From UBA4582 sp038106185 (lineage in GTDB: Bacteria > Pseudomonadota > Gammaproteobacteria > Pseudomonadales > Azotimanducaceae): DNA of 64,000 nucleotides. The translations under genes were made by a program, and so were the position numbers. The notes below the pieces were generated by a model. The model searched no databases, was not told the DNA's origin, and saw nothing but the letters and a program-made list of their open reading frames with translations. The DNA lies in the NCBI GenBank assembly GCA_038106185.1, contig JAYODE010000020.1, positions 1 through 64,000 on the forward strand, read 5' to 3'. Position 1 is the first letter of the stretch. Every line of letters starts with the position of its first letter. Below, piece after piece: positions 52,041 to 61,093 of the stretch.

Positions 52041-53323
52041 TCGATCAGGCCAGCTTCAAGTAAGAGGGTAAGCATAGCGATCTGGATGCCGAGATGGCCA
52101 TCGGCATTCTGCCACCATTCATTCAAGGAATGCGCGCCGCCGCCAATACCGCCACGGCTCATGGTCACCGCTGGTACGCCTAGAGAGATCGGGATGTTGG
52201 AGTCGGTAGATGACAATTCATATTCGGGCGTAATGCCAAACGAGCGAGTCACGGCTGAGGCGCGCTGCACGATAGGCTGGTTAATATCACCCTTGGCTGC
52301 CGGTCGCTTGCCCACTTGCTGGATATCGACGGTCAGGACCGGACCGCTCAGGCGTCCGGCATTTTCTTCCTCCAATGCCTGTTTGACAGCGGCCTTGAGG
52401 ATCGCATCTATCGCGTCGATGTTCTCCTGCTCGCCGGATCGCATATCAATCTCAGCCCAAGACTCAAATGGGATAGCGTTGATCGACGTACCGCCACCGA
52501 TGCGGCCAATGTTGTAGCTGGACTTCTTGCCCACGCTGGTAATTGCAGTCGCATTTTGGTCAAAAATGGCGATCATGCGGCCCAGTGCGTGATGAGGATT
52601 GGCCAGTCCGAAGGCGCCCCAAGAGTGGCCGCCCGGTCCTATGAACGTCACGCGATAGCGATGTGAGCCGACCCCGCCATAGACAATGCGGCTGGACTCG
52701 CCACCATCTATGGCGATCATGGCGTCAATCTTTCGGGCGCCGTCTCTGAACAGGTGTTTTACGCCGCGCAAGTCCCCGAGGCCTTCTTCGCCCACATTAC
52801 CAACAAACAAGATATCTGCATCGGTCTGCAAGTTGGCGTGTTGCATCGCCTTGAGCATGGCCAGAACGGTGACCAGGCCGCGAGTGTTGTCGCCGATGCC
52901 AGGTGCGTAAAGTTTGCCGTCACGTTCCTTAACCGTTACGTCAGTGCCGGCAGGGAACACGGTATCCAGGTGTGCCACCACGGCAACCAATCGATCGCTG
53001 CTGCGTCCTGGCCGTAAGCCGATGGCATTACCCACCTCGTCAATGTAAACATTGTTAAGTCCAGCTTCCTTGAGCAGCTCTATATAGCGGGCAGCGCGCT
53101 TATCTTCCTTGAAGGGTGGGGCCTCAATTTCATTAAGCTCAATCAGTAACTTATGTGACTCAGGTTCCATCACCAGCACATGGTCCAGCGCGGCGACGAC
53201 GCCCGGCACTGCCTTTAGTGAGGCCACAGCCTCGTCGTAGCCAGATAGAACGGGGGTGTCTGTCTCGGCCGACACAGACCCAGCAAGGGCAAAGAGAAAC
53301 AAGCCAAGGAACATACGATTCAT
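52037..53323 (-). CDS. Exported M20 family metallopeptidase
   Basis: 428 residues with a signal peptide (MNRMFLGLFLFALAGSVSAE). M20 motifs: VAVVAHLDTVFPAGTDV (metal His, catalytic Asp), YAPGIGDNTRGLVTVLAML (bridging Asp), FVGNVGEEGLGDLRGVKHL (catalytic Glu and metal Glu), IAIDGGESS and the C-terminal GGIGGGAHSLNEWWQ (metal His). Such enzymes cleave dipeptides or tripeptides. First gene of the minus-strand operon M20 - deacylase - deacylase - CMD, with ATGA coupling to the next gene. It is divergent from the AbgB-like gene across 207 bases, which likely hold both promoters. Confidence 0.9.
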   Translation of the reverse strand: MNRMFLGLFLFALAGSVSAETDTPVLSGYDEAVASLKAVPGVVAALDHVLVMEPESHKLLIELNEIEAPPFKEDKRAARYIELLKEAGLNNVYIDEVGNAIGLRPGRSSDRLVAVVAHLDTVFPAGTDVTVKERDGKLYAPGIGDNTRGLVTVLAMLKAMQHANLQTDADILFVGNVGEEGLGDLRGVKHLFRDGARKIDAMIAIDGGESSRIVYGGVGSHRYRVTFIGPGGHSWGAFGLANPHHALGRMIAIFDQNATAITSVGKKSSYNIGRIGGGTSINAIPFESWAEIDMRSGEQENIDAIDAILKAAVKQALEEENAGRLSGPVLTVDIQQVGKRPAAKGDINQPIVQRASAVTRSFGITPEYELSSTDSNIPISLGVPAVTMSRGGIGGGAHSLNEWWQNADGHLGIQIAMLTLLLEAGLIE

Positions 53324-53530
53324 AATGAAAGACTCTATAACAAGGGTTTGAAATGGTGCGATCAGTCTACGACATTGTTTTGGGATTTGTCATGCCTGTC
53401 GAGTTCGCACTTTGCAGCTGCAAGCTGATACGAGGGCAAGATCAAAGCGAGCCTTTAGCGTCTGCGTATTTGCAGGCGAACAACAGCCGTTATATGCTCG
53501 AGGCTTCGTAACAATTGCAGTGAGACTTTT

Positions 53531-54973
53531 ATGATACGCCCCGTCCTCTCTTGTTTTAAAAGCTGTCTCAGTATCTGGCTTGTCGTCGCGAGCGCTGCTG
53601 TGCATGCAGATGACCGCGCGGACATCCTCGAATTCCTGGATAGCCGCTACGATCAGACCGCCAGTATTGCCAAGCAGATCTGGAACCATGCAGAAGTGGG
53701 CTACCAGGAGTACCAGAGCAGCCAGTTACTGCAGGACACGTTGCAAGCCGAGGGTTTCAAGATTGAGGCAGGAGTGGCAGGTATCCCAACGGCTTTTGTC
53801 GCGTCCTACGGCAGCGGTGGGCCTGTTATTGCCATCCTGGCCGAGTTCGATGCCTTGCCGGGTATTAACCAGAGTGCATCTCCCGTCAGGGATCCTATAG
53901 AAGGTAAAACGGCGGGTCATGCCTGTGGGCACAACCTCTTTGGGGCAGGTTCAACCCAGGCGGCCATTGCCTTGGCACACTGGCTAAAAAGCAATGATAA
54001 AGAAGGCACCGTGCGTCTCTACGGCACGCCCGCCGAGGAGGGTGGCAGCGGCAAGGTATATCTGGTTCGCGAGGGACTGTTCAAAGATGTGGACATAGCC
54101 ATGCACTGGCACGCCGACAGCGCCAACTCAGCCAACTCTCGAACTACTTTGGCCAATCGCAGCGCCAAGTTCCGTTTTCGTGGTACTTCAGCCCACGCCG
54201 CAGGCGCACCCGACAAGGCCCGCTCGGCATTGGATGGTGTTGAAGCCATGAACATGATGGCTAACATGATGCGCGAGCACGTCCCCCAGCAAACGCGCAT
54301 GCATTACGTGATCACCGAGGGGGGTAACGCACCCAACGTGGTGCCTGACTTTGCCGAAGTTTTTTATTACCTCCGCCACCCCAGCGCGGCGACAGTTCAG
54401 GCGCTCTGGGCGCGCCTGGAAGATGCAGCACGCGGCGCAGCGTTAGGCACAGGGACCAAAGTGGATTGGGAGATTATCCATGGGAACCATTCCCTTGTTA
54501 TCAACGAAACCCTGCAGAAGATGATGCATGAAAAGCTGACGCAGGTCGGCGGTATTACCTACAGCGCCGAGGAGCAGAAATTCGCCGAGACGTTATATGC
54601 AACCCTGAATCTGCCGAACCGTAAACTGGGCAGCGAAAAAGAGATCCAGCCCTATGATGTGAGTCTGGGTTATGGTTCCACGGACGTGGGCGATGTGTCT
54701 ATTGCGGTGCCCACCGTAGGGCTGCGTACGGCTACCTATGTGCCCGGTACCGCCGGTCACAGCTGGCAGTCAACGGCCGCGGCAGGCATGAGCATTGGCT
54801 TTAAGGGCGCCCATCTTGCGGCCAAGACCCTGACTCTGGCAGGTATTGAGCTGTTTGAGAACGAGGATCTAAGACGAGCGGCGCGTCAGGAGTTTGATGC
54901 TTTCCGAGGCAGCGATTTTGTCTACGAAGCCCTGCTGGGCGATCGCAAGCCACCTCTGGACTATCGTAATTAG
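53531..54973 (+). CDS. Exported M20D amidohydrolase, AbgB-like
   Basis: 480 residues with a signal peptide (MIRPVLSCFKSCLSIWLVVA...AVHADDR). It matches the aminobenzoyl-glutamate hydrolase/indole-acetyl-amino acid hydrolase group: AEVGYQEYQSSQLL, ILAEFDALPGINQSA, GHACGHNLFGAGSTQAAIA (metal Cys/His), YGTPAEEGGSGKVYLV, DIAMHWHADSAN, FRGTSAHAAGAPDKARSALD and VPGTAGHSWQST. Members hydrolyse amide bonds of N-acyl amino acids such as p-aminobenzoyl-glutamate. The exported location supports nutrient scavenging together with the neighbouring amidohydrolases. Confidence 0.9.
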   Translation: MIRPVLSCFKSCLSIWLVVASAAVHADDRADILEFLDSRYDQTASIAKQIWNHAEVGYQEYQSSQLLQDTLQAEGFKIEAGVAGIPTAFVASYGSGGPVIAILAEFDALPGINQSASPVRDPIEGKTAGHACGHNLFGAGSTQAAIALAHWLKSNDKEGTVRLYGTPAEEGGSGKVYLVREGLFKDVDIAMHWHADSANSANSRTTLANRSAKFRFRGTSAHAAGAPDKARSALDGVEAMNMMANMMREHVPQQTRMHYVITEGGNAPNVVPDFAEVFYYLRHPSAATVQALWARLEDAARGAALGTGTKVDWEIIHGNHSLVINETLQKMMHEKLTQVGGITYSAEEQKFAETLYATLNLPNRKLGSEKEIQPYDVSLGYGSTDVGDVSIAVPTVGLRTATYVPGTAGHSWQSTAAAGMSIGFKGAHLAAKTLTLAGIELFENEDLRRAARQEFDAFRGSDFVYEALLGDRKPPLDYRN

Positions 54974-55158
54974 GCGTCGTGCGGGAGCCTGCCTGTAAAC
55001 GCTTCCGGCTCCCGGCTTCCGGCCCCCAGCCCCCAGCCCCCAGGAACAGGGGCTGGTGTTTGCCCACCGACTTTGATTGACAAGGGTTGCAGGCTGGCTT
55101 AAATTCGTCGGCTAAGGGAAGTTTGCCCTTGGCTTTTGCAAAAACTATCGAGCAGCAA
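54974..55158. other. Intergenic region with short CG-rich repeats
   Basis: No gene seen. CTTCCGGCTCCCGG/CTTCCGGCCCCCAG and three CCCCCAG units (about 55001-55043) form small imperfect repeats, and CCCCCAGGAACAGGGG makes a small hairpin that could terminate the AbgB-like gene. Confidence 0.4.
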
Positions 55159-55361
55159 TGTTTGAGAGAATGTTTGAGAAAACGTTTGAGAAAANNNNNN
55201 NNNNNNNNNNNNNNNNNNNNNNNNNNNNNNNNNNNNNNNNNNNNNNNNNNNNNNNNNNNNNNNNNNNNNNNNNNNNNNNNNNNNNNNNNNNNNNAAAAAC
55301 TATCGAGCAGCAATGTTTGAGAGAATGTTTGAGAAAACGTTTGAGAAAATGTTTGAGAATA
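55159..55361. repeat. 12-bp tandem repeat split by a 100-N gap
   Basis: Units TGTTTGAGAGAA, TGTTTGAGAAAA, CGTTTGAGAAAA stand at 55159-55194 before the N run (55195-55294), and again at about 55314-55361 with a further unit TGTTTGAGAATA. About 55 bases in all (from AAAAACTATCGAGCAGCAAT) are identical on both sides. The assembly evidently broke in a tandem array, so the true unit number is unknown. It ends about 85 bases before the TonB receptor gene. Confidence 0.88.
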
Positions 55362-55446
55362 GAGCCGATGCTTGATAAAGACTTGATGTCACATGCACAT
55401 TTGAGTGCACCTGTGAATGCACATGAAATAACTTGGGGGAATATAT

Positions 55447-58278
55447 ATGCCTAGATTCAGACTTAAAGCGCTGTCTGTGGGGATCGCAGCAGCGGCGCTT
55501 GGAGTGTCAGCGCCAGTCTGGTCCGAAGACGAAAAGATCGAAGAGGTTGTTGTTACCGGTTCGTATATCAAACGATCCAGCTTCGAGGGCACAAAGCCCA
55601 TCCAGGTCATTGATCAGGAAGCTATCAGGAGAAGCGGCGCTGCCCAGCCCGTTGACGTGTTGAAAGAATTGACGGCTAACAGCGGATCTCAGTTCTATAA
55701 CGAAACAAATAATCGTGCCGGCACCGGCATGTTTAACATCCGTAACCTGGGTCTGGGTTCAACCCTGGCGCTGGTGAATGGCAAGCGGGCCGGTGTGGCG
55801 CCCGTGGCGGACGATACAGGGACAGACTTCCTGGATATTAATCAATTTCCGCTCTCGATGATCGAGCGAATTGAAGTGCTCACCGATGGAGCCTCTGCCT
55901 TGTACGGCTCACAGGCGGTGGCCGGTGTTGCTAACATCATTACCCGCAAGGGCTTTGAAGGCTTCGAGCTTTCTGGTGGTGTTAGCGATTCTATTATTGA
56001 CCAGAAGGATCTCAGTCTGGCCTCTGGTGCCCAGTTCGGTAACGGTGGGTTCAACTTCTATGCCACCTACTATGATCAGGGCGATGCCTATCGATCAGAT
56101 TTTGACTGGCTTAACTATCGCCTGAATCCATCCGATGCGACCTCTCGCTTCTTGGCAGGTGTGGGTTCTCCCGGTACCTATCGCCGCGCCACGCTGAACA
56201 CCGCAGGCGAGGCTGTTCGAGTTTCTGGTGCCAGGGCGTTGCCAGATCCGGACTGTGAAGCAGCTGGCGGCGTTCTGCGTAGCCCAACCGACAGCACCTG
56301 TCGTTATCAGTTCGTAGACCAGGTATCGGTTATTTCCGCTGAAGAACGGGTGCAGGCCTTCACCGAATTTGACTGGGAATTCAGTGACAAGCTGCGTTAC
56401 TACGCAGAAGCGTCCTACTCTAACAATATGATTACCCGTGCTCAGGGTGGTGCCACTTTTAATACCGGCAGCGCCGGCGGTGGTTTGACGATTGGGCCTG
56501 ATCATCCGTTTAACTTCTACATCGCGGATCCCGATAATGCCGCAAACGCGATTTACATTGGCCCAGATAATTGGGATGAGGCTGTTCATGGTCCTCAGGC
56601 TGTGGCTCTGTATGCTGCGGCCCGACCACTGGGTAGAGAAGTCGCAAAGTCTGACATCACTCAGTTTATTAAGCGGGAAATGCAATATGTGCGCATTCTT
56701 AACGGCCTTGAGTATGATTTGAGCGACTCCTGGAGCCTCAACGCGTCCTACGGTTGGGCGAAGTCTACTCGCACCACCAACGAACCGCATAACTACCGTT
56801 CAGATGTGTTCAACGATCTTGTCAAGTCTGGCGAATGGAATCCCTTTGGTACGCGGCTTTCAAACCCGACGTTAGTTTCTCCGAGGGACGGCACCAGCGT
56901 GGCAGGCAACAGCGACATCACGCTGAAGAAGTTTGACGAAATCAGCGCGTCCAATGCGCGAGTACTGGAACGAATTATTGATGCCGTTGCCGTCGGTGAT
57001 CTGTTCGATTTTGGCGGCAACACCGTTCAGGGCGCTTTCGGCTACCAGCATCGTGATGTTGATGTCGAGATCTACTCAGACTCTCTGAGTGCTGCCGGCG
57101 AAGCTAACGAAGAAAGCCTGTCTGGAACCGTTATAGGTGGCCAGAGTGTGTGGGCTGTCTTTGGTGAAGTTATGATTCCAGTGGGCGATGACCTTGAAGT
57201 CCAGCTGGCGGTGCGTCGCGAAGACTACGGCGGCTCCATTGGCTCCACGACCGACCCGAAAGTCGCGTTTGAATGGCAGCCTCTTGACTGGCTTGGCTTC
57301 CGTGGTTCTTGGGGTACCTCATTCCAGGCGCCTACGGTAAGACAGACCGCTTCAGCGAGCTCCTCGGGGTTCATTGATGATCCAGCATCTTTCGTGACGG
57401 GCCAGGGTCTATCGTGTGTCAATGCCGGCTTGAATAACAACATTGTGATTGCGGTTCAGGGCTCACCTGGCCTGGCACCACAAGAGTCTACAAACTATAA
57501 CCTGGGGGTTGTATTCCGGTTTGATAATGGTCTGGACATCAGCGCCGACTATTTCAACTTTGACTACACCGACCTGATTGCACAATCTGAAGGTGCTCAG
57601 GCGATCGTCAATAACGACTGTTTGGACGACGGCGTACCCAATGATCCTCGCGTGATTCGTGATGGATCTGGTCAGTTACGCCAGGTGAACACGGAGTTTG
57701 TGAACGTCGGTCAGGTGGAAACCTCAGGCTTGGACACGAACCTGCGTTACAGCATTGACGCCGGTCCTGGTACCCTGATGCTGGATGCGGCTGCAACCTA
57801 CGTACTGAAGTTTGACGTGACTAACGGCGATGTCAGTTTTGACGGTGCCGGTAGCCGCAACTTCTCCAATAACTTCTCAACGTTGCCAGAGCTGCGAGCC
57901 AATGTGGGCGCGACCTACCTGATGGGTGGTCATAGCATTACGGGCAAGTTCCGCTACATTGATGAGTACAAAAACGACCAGAGCAATAATGGTATCGTCG
58001 ATGCGTGGGAAGTGTTTGATGCGCAGTATACCTACACCATGAATGGTCTGATCGGTGAGGGTGATACCACTCTGTCTATCGGTGCGAACAACCTGTTCGA
58101 CGAGGATCCACCCGCGCTGACTCGGCTTGATGGCAATGGAAATCCTCTGCCTTATCAGAGGGCCAATGCAGGCGGCTTGATCACCGATGGACTGACCGAC
58201 CGACCTGGATATGACGACCGTGCCGGACACGACCTTCGAGGTCGAATCGTGTACGTGAAGTTCAGCCAGGACTTCTAA
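55447..58278 (+). CDS. TonB-dependent outer membrane receptor
   Basis: 943 residues: signal peptide (MPRFRLKALSVGIAAAALGV...PVWSED), TonB box-like EKIEEVVVTGSYIKRSS, then the plug domain (PIQVIDQEAIRRSGAAQPVD, RNLGLGSTLALVNGKR, IERIEVLTDGASALYGSQAV, VANIITRKGFEGFEL) and the 22-strand barrel, ending GRIVYVKFSQDF with the C-terminal Phe. It drives TonB/ExbBD-powered uptake of large or scarce substrates. Subfamily features (VVVTGSYIKR, DGASALYGS, no haem motif) resemble receptors for peptides or carbohydrates in marine bacteria. Context suggests peptide or N-acyl amino acid uptake (inference). GGGGGA 9 bases before the ATG supports the start. A terminator follows. Confidence 0.95.
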   Translation: MPRFRLKALSVGIAAAALGVSAPVWSEDEKIEEVVVTGSYIKRSSFEGTKPIQVIDQEAIRRSGAAQPVDVLKELTANSGSQFYNETNNRAGTGMFNIRNLGLGSTLALVNGKRAGVAPVADDTGTDFLDINQFPLSMIERIEVLTDGASALYGSQAVAGVANIITRKGFEGFELSGGVSDSIIDQKDLSLASGAQFGNGGFNFYATYYDQGDAYRSDFDWLNYRLNPSDATSRFLAGVGSPGTYRRATLNTAGEAVRVSGARALPDPDCEAAGGVLRSPTDSTCRYQFVDQVSVISAEERVQAFTEFDWEFSDKLRYYAEASYSNNMITRAQGGATFNTGSAGGGLTIGPDHPFNFYIADPDNAANAIYIGPDNWDEAVHGPQAVALYAAARPLGREVAKSDITQFIKREMQYVRILNGLEYDLSDSWSLNASYGWAKSTRTTNEPHNYRSDVFNDLVKSGEWNPFGTRLSNPTLVSPRDGTSVAGNSDITLKKFDEISASNARVLERIIDAVAVGDLFDFGGNTVQGAFGYQHRDVDVEIYSDSLSAAGEANEESLSGTVIGGQSVWAVFGEVMIPVGDDLEVQLAVRREDYGGSIGSTTDPKVAFEWQPLDWLGFRGSWGTSFQAPTVRQTASASSSGFIDDPASFVTGQGLSCVNAGLNNNIVIAVQGSPGLAPQESTNYNLGVVFRFDNGLDISADYFNFDYTDLIAQSEGAQAIVNNDCLDDGVPNDPRVIRDGSGQLRQVNTEFVNVGQVETSGLDTNLRYSIDAGPGTLMLDAAATYVLKFDVTNGDVSFDGAGSRNFSNNFSTLPELRANVGATYLMGGHSITGKFRYIDEYKNDQSNNGIVDAWEVFDAQYTYTMNGLIGEGDTTLSIGANNLFDEDPPALTRLDGNGNPLPYQRANAGGLITDGLTDRPGYDDRAGHDLRGRIVYVKFSQDF

Positions 58279-58295
58279 GTTAGTCTGATGAAACC

Positions 58296-58324
58296 GAAGG
58301 GGCCTTATGGCCCCTTCTTTTTTT
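58296..58324 (+). terminator. Rho-independent terminator after the TonB receptor
   Basis: GAAGGGGCC-TTAT-GGCCCCTTC is a perfect 9-bp stem with a 4-base loop followed by seven T residues, 17 bases after the stop codon. Confidence 0.95.
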
Positions 58325-58346
58325 GAAAAACGGAAGTAACCCTGCT

Positions 58347-58928
58347 ATGCCTAAGTATAAGTTGCGACTGCTAGGTGCGCTGGCCTGCATTGTTTTGATT
58401 CATCCGGCGATAGGTTCGCAGGAAGTGAACCAGACAGATTTGGAGGCCTGCCTCGGACTACCTGGCGATGATGTGAAACTTGCCTGCTATCGCGCACTAA
58501 CCTTGCGTGGTAGGGCTGAGTTGGGTGTGTCTGAAGAGACTGTAACGCCGCCTGTCGCGCAGGATCAGCCAGCGATCCATGCACCTGCCGTCGTCAGGGC
58601 ACCGGCCACTAAGATCGAGAGTACTCCGGCGGTGCCGCCACAGCTGGACGACGAGTTTGGTAAGGAGCATCTGAGCGATGACGCAGACAGCGCTGAACCC
58701 GAGCGTTTCAATCGCTCAGCAACCATCGTCAAGGTCGAAAAGCGCAGCCATGGCACCCTCTACTTTTATGTGGATAACGGCCAGGTCTGGCGGCAGATTG
58801 AGCCTCGTTCCTTCCCCTACCCCAAGAATCGAGCATTCCAGGTTGAATTAGATCAGGGCATGATGGGAGACTATCGCCTGCAGGTAGAAGGCAAGGGTCA
58901 AAAGACACGAATTCGGAGGGTCAAGTAA
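58347..58928 (+). CDS. Small exported protein of unknown function
   Basis: 193 residues from the ATG at 58347; a longer frame starts only at a TTG within the terminator. The signal peptide (MPKYKLRLLGALACIVLIHP...IGSQ) is followed by LEACLGLPGDDVKLACYRAL, a short Cys-paired motif of the C...RLxCYD type seen at the front of several exported proteins. A Pro/Ala-rich linker follows, then a C-terminal beta-domain (TIVKVEKRSHGTLYFYVDNG, QVWRQIEPRSF, RLQVEGKGQKTRIRRVK). The VDNGQVWRQ...IRRVK pattern is conserved among uncharacterised gammaproteobacterial proteins. The stop overlaps the next ATG (TAATG), so it is coupled to the oxygenase-like gene. Confidence 0.75.
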   Translation: MPKYKLRLLGALACIVLIHPAIGSQEVNQTDLEACLGLPGDDVKLACYRALTLRGRAELGVSEETVTPPVAQDQPAIHAPAVVRAPATKIESTPAVPPQLDDEFGKEHLSDDADSAEPERFNRSATIVKVEKRSHGTLYFYVDNGQVWRQIEPRSFPYPKNRAFQVELDQGMMGDYRLQVEGKGQKTRIRRVK

Positions 58929-59572
58929 TGGCAGAGGTCGAGCGAGTTGATCTAAGCCAATTTGTCTCAACGCTGTTCAGCACACTGTTTGTCTGCTACG
59001 ACTGGGCCGACAACGAGCCACTCAACCGGGAACTTGAAGCACTGTTACTGGAGCTGGAGCAAGCCAACAAGAGTGTGAACCGTTCCAATGCCGGCGGCTG
59101 GCAGTCAGGGGGCAATCTTATGACGCTGGATCACCCGGCAATTCGCCAGCTCAAGCAGCAGATCGAAATCCTGGCTCAAAATCTGACGGATCAAATCATT
59201 CGCGACGACGGCAAGCAGCGAGCGTTTCGCCTGGTGATGGACGGCTGGGGCAACATCAACCGTCGGGGCGACTACAACGTAGTGCATACCCACCCCAATT
59301 GCATGTGGTCAGGCTGCTATTACATCAATCCGGGTCACCCGGATCCGGCTATCCCGCAGAACGGATTGCTGGAATTACTGGATCCTCGAGAAGCGGCTAA
59401 TTACATTCAAATACCCAATACCATCTTCGACGCTCGGCAGTTTATCCCCTGTTTGCCTGGGCGGATGCTGATTTGGCCCAGCTGGTTGAAGCACATGGTG
59501 CATCCTTATCAGGGCGAGGGTGAGCGGATTTCGATCGCATATAACATCAATGTCATCGAAGAGAGGCCATAA
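58928..59572 (+). CDS. TIGR02466-type putative 2OG-Fe(II) oxygenase
   Basis: 214 residues, no signal. It matches the TIGR02466 family: FVSTLFSTLFVCYDWADNEP, NAGGWQSGGNLMTLDHP, WGNINRRGDYNVVHTHPNCM, WSGCYYINPG, GRMLIWPSWLKHMVHPYQG and ERISIAYNINVI. His residues in NVVHTHPN and HMVHPY and the Arg of ERISIAYN are placed as iron and 2-oxoglutarate ligands. Substrate is unknown; relatives have been linked to amino acid or protein hydroxylation only by inference. Overlaps its upstream gene by one base (TAATG), and the sulfatase follows after 7 bases. Confidence 0.85.
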   Translation: MAEVERVDLSQFVSTLFSTLFVCYDWADNEPLNRELEALLLELEQANKSVNRSNAGGWQSGGNLMTLDHPAIRQLKQQIEILAQNLTDQIIRDDGKQRAFRLVMDGWGNINRRGDYNVVHTHPNCMWSGCYYINPGHPDPAIPQNGLLELLDPREAANYIQIPNTIFDARQFIPCLPGRMLIWPSWLKHMVHPYQGEGERISIAYNINVIEERP

Positions 59573-59579
59573 GTTGCTC

Positions 59580-61049
59580 ATGAGTAAAATCATCAGAAGC
59601 TGTTACTTGGCGTTGGCGCTATCGCTTTCAGCGAATCCGACCACAGCGCAACAGCTGCCACCCAATATAGTGATGATCGTGGTGGATGACATGCGGTTTG
59701 ATGAATGGAGCGGCGGTGGCCACTCGTACCTGAAGACGCCGGCCATTGACCAGCTGGCGCAGCAGGGCACACGATTTGACCGAGCCTATCACGCAACTCC
59801 CTTGTGCTCACCCAACCGCGCCAGCATCCTGACAGGCCAGTATCCCTCTCGGCATGGCATTGTTGATAATGCCTCCAGGAACCAGGCCAGTTTCATGCTG
59901 GATTTGTTTCCTAAGTATCTGCAAGCCGCCGGCTATAAAACCGCGCATATCGGCAAGTGGCATATGGGTAACAGCCCGGCGCCACGACCCGGCTACGATT
60001 ACTGGCTGGCAATAGAAGGGCAGGGAACAACCCACAACCCGACGCTGTTTGAAAACAACACACGCATCGAGGCTGAAGGCTACATTACGGATATTTTCAC
60101 CGACAAGGCCACTGCGTTCATCAAAGCGCAGGCCGATAAAACGCAGGCAGAACAGCCGTTTTTCCTCTACATAGGCCACAAGGCGATTCACCCGGAAGCC
60201 GTGCAGCAAGACGATGGTTCAACAGATTTATCGGTGCCCAAGGAGTTCATTCCCGCGGGGCGCCACAGTGGCGCCTATGCTGATGCGGTGTTTGACCGGC
60301 GTCCATCCTACTCGCCGAACGCCAGTGCTGACCCGGACAAGCCGGTCATTGCCAACGCCTTCAAGCTGCGTACGGAAATCCTGGCCGAGGATCCTCGGTG
60401 GAAAAGTGCCATGGATCTGGGGGTCTCGGAAGACTCGATCCGTAATCGCGCGGAAATGATGTTGGCGGTGGATGAGAGCCTAGCGCGGATTGTCAGTGAA
60501 CTGAAAAAACACGGCATATATGACAACACGGCCATTATCCTCACCAGTGACAACGGCTATTTCTTCGGTGAGCATGGTTTCTCTCTTGAGCGCAGAATGC
60601 CCTATGAGGAGTCCGTCAAAGCCCCTTTGATCATCAGCTATCCGCAGCTACAGAAGCCGGTGAAGGCCGTAGAAGCGCTGGTGTTATCTATTGACTTGTC
60701 AGCCACTGCGCTGGATCTAGCCGGCATTGATTCGCCCTCGACCATCCAGGGTCAATCACTGGTGCCGCTGATGACGGGAACAGCGAACGACATAAGACCT
60801 GCAGCTCTGATTGAGTATTACAGTAACGAAACGCCTTTTCCCTGGACTGCACAGCTTGATTATCGGGTCGTTATCTCGGCGGGTCACAAGTACATCAAAT
60901 GGCTGAGGTTTGATGAGGCGGAGCTGTATGACCTGGTGAAGGACCCCTTTGAGCAGAACAATCTCATCGAAGTACCAGCCTACCAGAAGCTCGTTGCGCA
61001 AATGCACCGGCAGTTGCAGGACCTGCAACTTGAGGCTTTGGGTTTATAG
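59580..61049 (+). CDS. Exported sulfatase
   Basis: About 489 residues from the ATG at 59580, which begins the signal peptide (MSKIIRSCYLALALSLSANP); a longer frame from 59520 overlaps the oxygenase gene. It has the sulfatase core: PNIVMIVVDDMRFDEW (metal Asp pair), the formylglycine signature LCSPNRASILTGQYPSRHG (Cys76), HIGKWHMG, TSDNGYFFGEHG and YEESVKAPLIISYP. Cys-type sulfatases need oxidation by a formylglycine-generating enzyme; no such gene is in the window. Likely cleaves sulfate from polysaccharides or other esters in the periplasm. Confidence 0.92.
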   Translation: MSKIIRSCYLALALSLSANPTTAQQLPPNIVMIVVDDMRFDEWSGGGHSYLKTPAIDQLAQQGTRFDRAYHATPLCSPNRASILTGQYPSRHGIVDNASRNQASFMLDLFPKYLQAAGYKTAHIGKWHMGNSPAPRPGYDYWLAIEGQGTTHNPTLFENNTRIEAEGYITDIFTDKATAFIKAQADKTQAEQPFFLYIGHKAIHPEAVQQDDGSTDLSVPKEFIPAGRHSGAYADAVFDRRPSYSPNASADPDKPVIANAFKLRTEILAEDPRWKSAMDLGVSEDSIRNRAEMMLAVDESLARIVSELKKHGIYDNTAIILTSDNGYFFGEHGFSLERRMPYEESVKAPLIISYPQLQKPVKAVEALVLSIDLSATALDLAGIDSPSTIQGQSLVPLMTGTANDIRPAALIEYYSNETPFPWTAQLDYRVVISAGHKYIKWLRFDEAELYDLVKDPFEQNNLIEVPAYQKLVAQMHRQLQDLQLEALGL

Positions 61050-61093
61050 TAGAGCGTTCTAGAGCACGGGATGATTGTGAATGAAGTTGCTGA

